Shown here in pieces: positions 1 to 6,226 of a stretch of DNA of 6,703 nucleotides (position 1 is the stretch's first letter; each line of letters begins with the position of its first letter). The notes under the pieces were generated by a model. The model was given only the letters and a program-made list of their open reading frames with translations. It was not told the DNA's origin and ran no database searches. A program made the translations under genes and the position numbers. The DNA is taken from NCBI GenBank assembly GCA_021413405.1, contig JAIOQL010000529.1:1-6703 (forward strand). The letters are read 5' to 3'. This DNA comes from Leptospira sp. GTDB lineage: Bacteria > Spirochaetota > Leptospiria > Leptospirales > Leptospiraceae.

Positions 1-2
1 TT

Positions 3-2201
3 TTCGATTTTGGTTATGAGCTTGAAACTATACTCGAATTTGAATCTGATGCAGGGCTTGGTAATGGTGGCCTGGGACGATTGGCAGCCTGCTTTCTGGA
101 TTCCATGGCCACATTAAATCTGCCGGGATACGGTTATGGCATCCGCTATGACTACGGTATCTTTAACCAAAAAATAGAAAATGGTTACCAGGTTGAGAAA
201 CCGGATCATTGGCTCGAAGAACTGAATCCCTGGGAACTGGTTCGCTATGATGTAAAATTCGAAGTATTCTTTTATGGTCATGTTGAGACGAAATTGGATG
301 CAACCGGGGATTATATTTCCGTCTGGCTACCTGCGGAGAAAGTACTGGCGGTCGGTCATGATTATCCGATTCCCGGTTATAACACATCCACTGTAAATAA
401 TCTTCGTCTCTGGTCCGCGCGTTCCTCGGAAGAATTCAATTTTGATTATTTTAATCATGGGGATTATCTTCGTGCAGTTGAGGATAAACAGAAAACCGAA
501 AATATTTCGAAAGTGCTTTATCCAAACGACACTACTCAGCAGGGAAAATTACTCAGACTCAAACAACAGTATTTCATGGTTGCGGCAAGCCTCTTTGATA
601 TTATCAAACGGTATAAAAGAAAAAATGGTGATTTCGACCGTTTTGTAGATGAGGTCGCAATTCAATTGAATGACACTCATCCAAGTGTGGCGATTCCTGA
701 ACTGATGAGGATTCTGATAGACCATGAAAAAATGACATGGGAGAAGGCATGGGAGATCACCACTGGAGTTTTCGCCTATACAAATCACACTGTTCTTCCC
801 GAGGCTCTCGAGACCTGGAGCGTCGGTCTTTTTGAGCATCTTCTTCCAAGGCATATGCAAATTGTTTATGAGATTAACCGGAGATTCATTGAGGAAATCC
901 AACAAACAGGAAAATTTTCTGATCACGAAATTATGCAGCTTTCGATCATCCAGGAAGGTCAGGACAAAAAGATCCGGATGGCAAATCTTGCGATCATTGG
1001 AAGCCACAGTCTGAACGGGGTAGCAGCTCTCCATTCCGAACTTCTGAAGACTCTTGTTTTTCCGGTGTTCTTTAAACAATGTCCCGAAAAATTTAACAAT
1101 AAAACAAATGGAATTACGCAGAGACGTTGGCTTATCAAATCGAATCCTCTTCTTTCAGAACTGATTTATTCAAAAATCGGGGATAAGTTCAGCACAGATC
1201 TGAGTGCACTCAAGGGACTGGAAAATTTTGTGAATGACAAAAAGTTTTGTGAAGACTGGAGAACAATTAAGAAAGAAAACAAGGAAAAACTGGCTAAGAT
1301 CATTCACCATGACACAGGGATCACCGTTCACACAGATTCAATGTTTGATGTACAGGTAAAAAGATTTCATGAGTACAAAAGGCAATTGCTCAATGTGCTT
1401 GGAGTCATTGGACTATTCATAAAAATAAAAGAAAATCCCAGGCTGGATGTTGCTCCCCGGACAGTAATATTTGCCGGCAAGGCTGCCCCAGGCTATTATA
1501 TGGCAAAGCTTATCATTAAACTGATCAATTCTGTTGGCACAGTCATAAACAATGATCTCGATGTGAATGGCCGGATCAAGGTTGTTTTTCTTCCTAATTA
1601 TAGAGTTTCTCTCGCGGAGAATATTTTTCCGGCCTCCGATCTGTCTGAGCAAATATCGACAGCAGGAACCGAAGCAAGTGGAACCGGGAATATGAAATTT
1701 GCACTGAATGGCGCACTGACTATCGGAACTCTCGATGGCGCAAATGTTGAAATTATGGAAGAAGTAGGCGAAGAAAATATTTTTATTTTTGGTCTGAAGA
1801 CTCCGGAAGTCCAGGAAATACAGAGAAAAGGGTATCGGCCCGCTCATTACGTGGACACCAATCACGATATCCGGAAAATCATGACTCTTCTACGGGATGG
1901 ATTTTTTTCTCCGGAAAACCGTGAACTCTTTCACCCGATTCACGATAATCTTTTGTACCAGGACACGTATCTGCTACTGGCTGATTACCAGGATTATTTT
2001 GATTGTCAGAGAAAAGTTGCCGAAGAATTCAAAAATAAAGATCTGTGGACGAAAAAATCCATTCTGAATGTTGCCAGGATGGGAAAATTTTCTTCAGACC
2101 GGACGATTGCGGAATATGCAAAAGAGATTTGGAATGTAAAACCCGTTTCTGTTAAGGATGCAAAAACTGTTTATAAATTCCAGAATGACCGGTTCAAATA
2201 A
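3..2201 (+). CDS. glgP: Glycogen/alpha-glucan phosphorylase, 5'-truncated by window edge
   Basis: This enzyme (GT35 family) uses pyridoxal phosphate and inorganic phosphate to release glucose-1-phosphate from the ends of glycogen or maltodextrin in the cytoplasm. The frame is open from base 3, so the real start lies upstream. The TTG at 81 sits inside the conserved GLGNGGLGRLAACFLDS block and is not a start. About 732 residues are visible, and alignment to the usual ~800-840-residue proteins suggests that 80-115 are missing. Landmarks in visible numbering: GLGNGGLGR near 18-27, QLNDTHP 221-227, NHTVLPEALE near 261-270, NKTNGITQRRW 366-376, KRFHEYKR 453-460, GKAAPGYYMAK 492-502, and the PLP signature EASGTGNMK with the Schiff-base lysine at about 565 (bases 1695-1697). 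About 167 residues follow this lysine, close to the ~162 in rabbit muscle phosphorylase, so the C-terminus is complete. GlgP and MalP specificity cannot be separated here. No intrinsic terminator is visible after the stop. Confidence 0.97.
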   Translation, partial: FDFGYELETILEFESDAGLGNGGLGRLAACFLDSMATLNLPGYGYGIRYDYGIFNQKIENGYQVEKPDHWLEELNPWELVRYDVKFEVFFYGHVETKLDATGDYISVWLPAEKVLAVGHDYPIPGYNTSTVNNLRLWSARSSEEFNFDYFNHGDYLRAVEDKQKTENISKVLYPNDTTQQGKLLRLKQQYFMVAASLFDIIKRYKRKNGDFDRFVDEVAIQLNDTHPSVAIPELMRILIDHEKMTWEKAWEITTGVFAYTNHTVLPEALETWSVGLFEHLLPRHMQIVYEINRRFIEEIQQTGKFSDHEIMQLSIIQEGQDKKIRMANLAIIGSHSLNGVAALHSELLKTLVFPVFFKQCPEKFNNKTNGITQRRWLIKSNPLLSELIYSKIGDKFSTDLSALKGLENFVNDKKFCEDWRTIKKENKEKLAKIIHHDTGITVHTDSMFDVQVKRFHEYKRQLLNVLGVIGLFIKIKENPRLDVAPRTVIFAGKAAPGYYMAKLIIKLINSVGTVINNDLDVNGRIKVVFLPNYRVSLAENIFPASDLSEQISTAGTEASGTGNMKFALNGALTIGTLDGANVEIMEEVGEENIFIFGLKTPEVQEIQRKGYRPAHYVDTNHDIRKIMTLLRDGFFSPENRELFHPIHDNLLYQDTYLLLADYQDYFDCQRKVAEEFKNKDLWTKKSILNVARMGKFSSDRTIAEYAKEIWNVKPVSVKDAKTVYKFQNDRFK

Positions 2202-2223
2202 TTTCCGGCTTTATTCTTAAAAT

Positions 2224-2919
2224 TCAGGAGTAGATTATTTTGTAGGCACCCCAGGCGAAAAGCGCCTGGGCTGAATAATAAGTTGATAAAATGAATAACT
2301 GAGCAACGGAAAATGATTTTACGAACCGGTTTAGGCCAAGTGCTAAATCAGAAAATGCAAACAATGCAGCTCCAATCGCAAAAAAAGGAATTAGCGGATT
2401 AGAATCATAATCGAAACTGAATCCGGAAGCCAGCATAAATGAAATTACAAGACTGTAGACCAGGACAGGGATAATATATTTTTTCCTGTTGTTCCGGAAA
2501 AGAAACCGGCTGAGCAAAATTCCATAAATCATAGTGAGTGAGATTGCCGGTATGTACGGGAATATATGCATAGATTTCGAATAATAAATAAATGCGGCAA
2601 TGTAAAAAATATGCCCGGCCAGAAACGCGACTAAACCATGAATAAAATATTCATGCTTCAAAAGGAATAGGTCACCGGTTAATCCGAGTCCAAGACCAAC
2701 GATTATCAATGTCGAAAATGAGGAGGAATATTCCGCTTGGAGCAGATGATAAAGCAGGAAAGCGATCATTCCAATTATTGGAATTCCCTTGAACAAAGGA
2801 TACATTTCTTCCTTAAAGTAGCGACTGTAAATCGAGGCAGCTGAAGATACCGCTACGAAAGAAGCGAAAAAAATACCAGTGTTGGAATTCCAGATTGGCT
2901 TGATAAAATCAATAATCAT
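2224..2919 (-). CDS. yhhN: YhhN/TMEM86-family integral membrane protein, candidate lysoplasmalogenase
   Basis: This is a multi-spanning inner-membrane protein of 231 residues, a normal length for the family. Characterised TMEM86 members hydrolyse the vinyl-ether bond of lysoplasmalogens; the substrate of most bacterial members is unknown. Visible family features, numbered from the chosen start, are an early helix near 14-32, PLFKGIPIIGM 41-51, TGDLFLL 81-87 with Asp83, HGLVAFLAGHIFYIAAF 94-110, GAALFAFSDLALGLNRF 183-199 with Asp191, and TYYSAQALFAWGA 213-225. The ATG at 2919 is preferred because AAGGA (2929-2925) lies 5 bases upstream. The ATG at 2925 has no room for a ribosome site but overlaps the stop of a possible leader ORF. 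The in-frame extension to 3045 looks like chance sequence (charged, cysteines, no homology pattern). It converges on the phosphorylase gene with 22 bases between the stops. Family assignment is secure; enzymatic activity is inferred. Confidence 0.88.
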   Translation of the reverse strand: MIIDFIKPIWNSNTGIFFASFVAVSSAASIYSRYFKEEMYPLFKGIPIIGMIAFLLYHLLQAEYSSSFSTLIIVGLGLGLTGDLFLLKHEYFIHGLVAFLAGHIFYIAAFIYYSKSMHIFPYIPAISLTMIYGILLSRFLFRNNRKKYIIPVLVYSLVISFMLASGFSFDYDSNPLIPFFAIGAALFAFSDLALGLNRFVKSFSVAQLFILSTYYSAQALFAWGAYKIIYS

Positions 2920-3149
2920 AATCATCCTTGTGCAGATTCGTTGATCATGACATAAATTTCCGCCAAAGTCCTCCCAGTTTATAAACGAGGAAAAAAAATA
3001 GTTCAGAATTTCACGAATAAAGACAGTGAAACTGAAAAACTTCAAATAGAATTTCGAAATAAGGATTTTTTATTCAGGAAATTACACTTTTGGGCAGAAA
3101 TCAGACTTACTGCGTATTTTGATTTTGCGATTCTTTCTTCTTAAAAAGA
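2920..3149. other. 230-base gap between mlaF and yhhN
   Basis: This AT-rich stretch separates the mlaF stop from the yhhN start. It contains the orphan GGGAGG and mini-ORF described separately. It also has a weak minus-strand promoter-like pair: TATAAA at 2983-2978 and a poor -35 match (CTGAAC, 3 of 6) 17 bases upstream at 3006-3001. Only AT-rich, weakly paired foldback sequences are present after mlaF, with no convincing intrinsic terminator. No mlaD-like MCE reading frame lies here. The gap suggests that yhhN is transcribed separately from mlaEF, or by readthrough. Confidence 0.5.
2922..2966 (-). CDS. Possible 14-codon leader peptide ahead of yhhN
   Basis: A TTG-initiated reading frame of 14 codons (MAEIYVMINESAQG) lies just upstream of yhhN. 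Its TGA overlaps the ATG at 2925 as ATGA, the classic coupling arrangement. It is preceded by GGGAGG (2975-2970), the strongest Shine-Dalgarno match in the window, but only 3 bases separate GGGAGG from the TTG, shorter than usual. An in-frame TAA lies just upstream, so it is not the tail of a longer gene. It may be a leader that couples translation to yhhN, or a chance ORF beside a chance purine run. No homology can be judged at this length. Confidence 0.2.
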   Translation of the reverse strand: MAEIYVMINESAQG

Positions 3150-3932
3150 TTATTTTTTATTCTCTGTCTCGGAATGATCCAGAATCATCGGACCACTTGT
3201 TCTTCCATTGATAAATTGTTGTATGACAGGATTTGGTGACGCCTGGATTTCTTCTGGTGTTCCGCAGAGAAGCACTTCGCCTTCATAAATAAAACTGATC
3301 CGGTCAGCGATCATATAGGCACTTTGCATATCGTGTGTAACAACGATAGAGGTTACGTGTAGTTCTTTTTGGAGGCGTAGAATCAGTTCGTTGAAAACAT
3401 TGGACATTACCGGATCAAGGCCTGAAGTTGGCTCATCATAGAGCAAAATTTCCGGATTTGATGTGAGGGCTCTTGCGATTCCTGCCCTTTTTTTCATACC
3501 TCCACTGATATCACCGGGAAGATTGTCTTTAGCCGGAATCAGGTCGAGCCAGCCTAGTTTTTCCATTACAATTCTGTCCAGCTCTTCTCCATGGGCAATT
3601 TTGTGTTCACGGAGCGGAAGAGCTACATTTTCATAAACACTGAGCCAGTTGATCAATGCTCCCGACTGAAATAAGACTCCCATTTTAGCCCGGAGTTTTT
3701 CGATTGTTTTGTCATCGCTTGCTGAAATAGATTCGCCGTGAATAAAAACTTCTCCGGCATCCGGAGTGAGAAGACCTGTGATATGTTTCAGTGTCACTGA
3801 TTTTCCGGTTCCGGAAGGGCCGAGGATCACCATCGTCTCACCCTTACTAACGGAAATGTTTATTCCTTTCAGAATTTTTCTGTTTCCAAATGCTTTGTGA
3901 ATATTCCGGAGTTCGATAATCGTTGAATTCAT
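3150..3932 (-). CDS. mlaF: MlaF-type lipid-transport ABC ATPase
   Basis: This is the cytoplasmic ATPase of an Mla/Ttg2-type phospholipid transporter, expected to form a dimer on the MlaE permease and power lipid movement between the membranes. It has 260 residues, normal for the family. All ATPase motifs are intact: Walker A GPSGTGKS 38-45, Q-loop Gln89 in LFQSGAL, signature ISGGMKKRAGIARAL 142-156, Walker B EILLYDEP 161-168, D-loop SGLDP 170-174 and switch His200. The C-terminal QQFINGRTSGPM (238-249) matches the QFLDGxxxGP tail typical of MlaF, which separates it from amino-acid importer ATPases. The start lies 4 bases after the mlaE stop, so the two are almost certainly co-transcribed; its own ribosome site is weak (AAGTGAAAGA spanning the mlaE stop), consistent with coupling. 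No mlaD or mlaB follows. Confidence 0.93.
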   Translation of the reverse strand: MNSTIIELRNIHKAFGNRKILKGINISVSKGETMVILGPSGTGKSVTLKHITGLLTPDAGEVFIHGESISASDDKTIEKLRAKMGVLFQSGALINWLSVYENVALPLREHKIAHGEELDRIVMEKLGWLDLIPAKDNLPGDISGGMKKRAGIARALTSNPEILLYDEPTSGLDPVMSNVFNELILRLQKELHVTSIVVTHDMQSAYMIADRISFIYEGEVLLCGTPEEIQASPNPVIQQFINGRTSGPMILDHSETENKK

Positions 3933-3936
3933 TCTT

Positions 3937-4716
3937 TCACTTGTTGAAAAATATAGATGTCAATGTATAGCCGATAAATATAACCATCAAAAAAGAGGTG
4001 ACGACAGATTCTCTTGTAGCCCGTCCAACTCCGATTGCTCCGTTAGTTGTCCGGAGTCCATAGGAACATGCGATAGTCGAAACAGTAACTCCGAAAACAA
4101 ATCCTTTTAAAACCCCGACATAAAGATCCTTCAGGCCAGGGATTGATGCGATCCGCGTAAAGACATCGTTGAAATATACCTGGTATTCCAGATTCAACTG
4201 GAAATGGCCTATGAGCGCGCCGCCCAGTATTCCAAGAATTGTTGAATAAATGCAAAGCACAGGAACCATAAGAGAAAATCCTACAATTCGCGGCATTACA
4301 AGGTAACGGACGGGATCGATTGACATCACTTCCAGTGCATCGATCTCTTCAGAAACTTTCATTGTTCCTATTTCTGCTGCAATTGCCGAACCGACGGATG
4401 CGGCAAGAATCAGAGCAGTCATGAATGGAGACATTTCGCGGGTGAGTGTGATTGTTAGCAGAATTCCGATCTGTCCTTCGGCTCCAAAATCTTTCAGGCC
4501 AAGGCCGGCATTCAGACCCATTATCATTCCTGTGAAAACTGCTACTATCGAAACAACGAGGAAACTGCTTACTCCCGCGATATACATCTGCTGGATAATT
4601 TCTTTGCGTTTAAAAAAAACTCCCCTTAACTGGAGAATTGCCTTGAAAAGCAGAATGAGTGTATAACCAGCGCCACTCAATGAATTGATAATAAGCTCTT
4701 TGAGATATTGGATCAT
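3937..4716 (-). CDS. mlaE: MlaE-type lipid-transport ABC permease
   Basis: This is the inner-membrane permease of an Mla/Ttg2-type phospholipid transporter. It has 259 residues (E. coli MlaE has 260). It shows an amphipathic N-terminal segment (about 1-35), then hydrophobic spans near 46-70, 86-112, 146-172, 198-222 and 238-257. The family hallmark EEIDALEVMSIDPVRYLVMPR, the coupling-helix region that contacts MlaF, is at 123-143. It is preceded by VGSAIAAEIGTMK (108-120), and GAIGVGRATRESVVTS at 226-241 is also typical. The ATG overlaps the stop of the preceding repeat-protein gene (ATGA at 4716-4713) and has no strong ribosome site of its own, so its translation probably depends on ribosomes finishing the upstream gene. 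That makes the frameshift upstream potentially relevant to MlaE levels. Confidence 0.94.
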   Translation of the reverse strand: MIQYLKELIINSLSGAGYTLILLFKAILQLRGVFFKRKEIIQQMYIAGVSSFLVVSIVAVFTGMIMGLNAGLGLKDFGAEGQIGILLTITLTREMSPFMTALILAASVGSAIAAEIGTMKVSEEIDALEVMSIDPVRYLVMPRIVGFSLMVPVLCIYSTILGILGGALIGHFQLNLEYQVYFNDVFTRIASIPGLKDLYVGVLKGFVFGVTVSTIACSYGLRTTNGAIGVGRATRESVVTSFLMVIFIGYTLTSIFFNK

Positions 4717-5318
4717 ATTTTTATAAACCAGAGTAATTGCAGGGTTCTTTTTTCATATTCTCTCTGATAGCCAAAAAGTCCATACAGGATCTGGATATTT
4801 GTTCTATCCTGTTCGAGAGAGAGGTCAAGTAGAAACGGTATATAAACATGAAATTCATCCTTGTTCCAGCGTTGGGTATAAAGACGCATGAAAAGTGATA
4901 ATCGTTTTTCGCCATTCGTAAATTTCCTGTATTCAATGACAGACCAGATGGGATCCCAATTCCTTTCCACTGTGAGTGAACGAATCGGGAAAAGTGAAAA
5001 TACATTCCAGCTTTCATTTCCTTCAGTGTCTTTGTGCCATTTAAAAAGAGGCCAAATTTTAAAATATTCATCCGATCTTTGTTCTTTCGGAAAATACTGA
5101 TCCATCTTCCAGACAAAGGGAAGAAAAAATTTGTAATCACTTTTTAGAAGATAATTATCCGAACGAAGGTGAATATAAAACGGTGTTATGAAAGTAGTTT
5201 CTCGTCCCCCAAACCTATAATATCCATAAAAAGGGAAAAAGATATGCTTCCTGTAATCTTTGTCATTGTTATACCCGTACTGGAAAAGAAAAAACAGAAC
5301 ATTGAAATCAACTTCCCC
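4713..5318 (-). CDS. C-terminal part of frameshifted aromatic-repeat envelope protein
   Basis: This frame carries the second half (about 200 residues from the inferred shift at 5318-5315) of the exported repeat protein that begins at 6069. The frame stays open up to an ATG at 5438, but the sequence between 5438 and 5318 does not resemble the repeats, and there is no signal peptide or good ribosome site, so independent initiation is unlikely. The repeat rhythm resumes at FNVLFFLFQYG and continues through HIFFPFYGYYRF, FITPFYIHL, FFLPFVWKM, KIWPLFKWH, NVFSLFPI, PIWSVIEYR, LFMRLYTQR, IPFLLDL, IQILYGLFGYQ and LQLLWFIKI. Each hydrophobic or aromatic core is followed by a charged stretch. The last residues overlap the mlaE start by 4 bases (ATGA). 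No known family is recognised. Confidence 0.7.
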   Translation of the reverse strand, partial: GEVDFNVLFFLFQYGYNNDKDYRKHIFFPFYGYYRFGGRETTFITPFYIHLRSDNYLLKSDYKFFLPFVWKMDQYFPKEQRSDEYFKIWPLFKWHKDTEGNESWNVFSLFPIRSLTVERNWDPIWSVIEYRKFTNGEKRLSLFMRLYTQRWNKDEFHVYIPFLLDLSLEQDRTNIQILYGLFGYQREYEKRTLQLLWFIKI

Positions 5319-6069
5319 TTCGCATATTTCCGTACCGTGAACCTTTGTAATTATACAAAAAAGTGAATAAATAATTTGTAGGTTCTTTTTTGTCGAGGAA
5401 ATCCTCGCCCCATTGAATGAATGGCCAGAGGAATGCATAGTGCCGGTATTTTCCGACGTGCTCTTTTATCGAAAAAAAAGGAAGAATTCTGTATTCCTTC
5501 CGGATATCGGATGAACCGAAAACGATCAGTGGCCAGAGAAATGCATGGGCCTTGAATTCTTTGTAGCTCCAGTTTGCATAAATCGGGAAAAGAAAATAAT
5601 TGAGTTCGCTCCACGAAATTTTCGATTTTGTTGAACCGATAAGAGGGAATAGCCCCCAATATCTGTCCCTTTCCGTTTCCCCGGAGCCCCAGTGAAAGAA
5701 GGGAGACAGAATGAGATCCGTGTCATCACCCGTATCCTCGTGTTTCATCGAATCTTTATTGAAAAGAAAAAGGAATGTCCACTTCTCCCAGTGGTTTGTT
5801 TTCTCTCGGTAGAAGAGGGGATAGAGAACTGTCTGGTATGTGTGCGCACTTTGTTTTTCTGTGTAGGAACTGAAAAACGGCCGGAATATGTATTCCTCCT
5901 GGCCAGGTCTTTTTTCCTGTTCATATAGAAACCAGAATTGCCAATAATCTGATTTATAATCTCCGTTAGGATGTGTTGGGAGCTTTGCTTCGAGGGATAT
6001 CCCCGGCACAATCAAAAATGCGGCAAAAAAGACTGTTAGGGAAAATGTCCGCAGATTATCCAGATTCAT
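5308..6069 (-). CDS. N-terminal part of frameshifted aromatic-repeat envelope protein, with signal peptide
   Basis: This is the first gene of the minus-strand operon and reads 253 codons before a frameshift-induced TGA (5310-5308). The ATG at 6069 has GAAAG (6080-6076) 6 bases upstream. Residues 1-28 look like a Sec signal peptide: a weakly charged start with Arg7, a hydrophobic core SLTVFFAAFLIVPG near 10-23, and likely cleavage after Ala28. The remainder is exceptionally rich in Trp, Tyr, Phe and Pro, in repeated units of about 16-22 residues: FRPFF 62-66, VLYPLFY 81-87, LILSPFF 119-125, GLFPLI 139-144, YFLFPIY 158-164, AFLWPLI 176-182, ILPFF 195-199, AFLWPFI 212-218, YLFTFLY 233-239. Polar, charged linkers separate them. 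This suggests amphipathic beta strands in an exported or outer-membrane protein. The family is not recognised, and the beta-barrel idea is inference. Confidence 0.75.
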   Translation of the reverse strand: MNLDNLRTFSLTVFFAAFLIVPGISLEAKLPTHPNGDYKSDYWQFWFLYEQEKRPGQEEYIFRPFFSSYTEKQSAHTYQTVLYPLFYREKTNHWEKWTFLFLFNKDSMKHEDTGDDTDLILSPFFHWGSGETERDRYWGLFPLIGSTKSKISWSELNYFLFPIYANWSYKEFKAHAFLWPLIVFGSSDIRKEYRILPFFSIKEHVGKYRHYAFLWPFIQWGEDFLDKKEPTNYLFTFLYNYKGSRYGNMRRGS

Positions 6070-6223
6070 AGATTACTTTCTTCAATCGACCCAATGGCTG
6101 ACCTTTTTCGTAATGTCTCAATTAAAGGTTGCAGGGTTTAACTACCATTTGGAAAAGTTCTTTTATTATTATCGTGCAATATAAAGTAAAAATACTCCCT
6201 GCTACAGGCCGTAAAGGAAAATC
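6070..6223. promoter_or_regulatory. Divergent intergenic region between the mla operon and ddl
   Basis: These 154 bases must hold the promoters for the leftward operon and probably for ddl. The best rightward candidate is TATAAA at 6180-6185 with a weak -35 (TTCTTT, 6158-6163) 16 bases upstream. For the leftward operon, TTGAGA (rc, around 6121-6116) matches a -35 at 5 of 6 bases but lacks a good -10 at the right distance. No clear operator palindrome or riboswitch-like structure is seen. Promoter calls are weak; the existence of a divergent regulatory region is inferred from gene orientation. Confidence 0.35.
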
Positions 6224-6226
6224 TTG
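6213..6226 (+). promoter_or_regulatory. Ribosome binding site and TTG start that define the ddl N-terminus
   Basis: AAAGGA at 6213-6218 is followed by 5 bases and then TTG at 6224. An in-frame TAA at 6212-6214 rules out any earlier start. The conserved GGTSPEHE motif begins only 10 codons in, so no later start is possible. The TTG is therefore essentially forced. Confidence 0.85.

Larger units (their letters stand above)
4713..6069 (-). pseudogene. Whole repeat-protein gene, interrupted by a +1 frameshift
   Basis: The two overlapping halves are best read as one gene. The span from start to stop is 1357 bases, one more than a multiple of three. Removing one G from the GGGG at 5318-5315 gives an uninterrupted product of 451 residues (...GNMRREVDFNVLF...), with the aromatic repeat rhythm continuing across the joint. 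Possible explanations are a recent inactivating insertion, a sequencing or assembly error in a short homopolymer, phase variation, or programmed +1 frameshifting. The rest of both halves shows no other stops or decay, which argues against an old pseudogene. Confidence 0.65.

Noticed and set aside
549..1079. Long minus-strand frame (176 codons) opposite the phosphorylase gene
   Set aside because: It lies wholly within a strongly conserved plus-strand enzyme, has no family pattern or ribosome site, and looks like a codon-bias shadow.
1413..1865. Minus-strand frame of 150 codons opposite the phosphorylase PLP region
   Set aside because: It is the antisense shadow of the conserved PLP-binding domain; the composition is Cys/His/Phe-rich and unlike a real protein.
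2185..2212. CCGG...CCGG foldback at the end of the phosphorylase gene as a terminator
   Set aside because: It has only 4 paired bases around a long AT-rich loop, and the self-complementary CCGG is abundant in this window.
2920..3045. N-terminal extension of yhhN to an ATG at 3045
   Set aside because: The extra 42 residues are charged and cysteine-containing with no membrane or family pattern, while a good ribosome site sits at the ATG at 2919.
3050..3095. AT-rich foldback after mlaF (AATTTC/GAAATT and GAATAA/TTATTT) as a terminator
   Set aside because: The stems are 6 A/T-rich pairs with a wobble or a long loop, too weak to call.
4721..5140. Minus-strand frame of 139 codons overlapping the repeat protein in the third frame
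   Set aside because: The overlapping frame carries the regular aromatic repeat pattern and the operon overlap with mlaE; this one has neither.
5319..5438. Independent start of the C-terminal repeat half at the ATG at 5438
   Set aside because: The sequence from 5438 to the shift lacks the repeats, signal peptide and ribosome site, whereas the other frame shows good repeats there.
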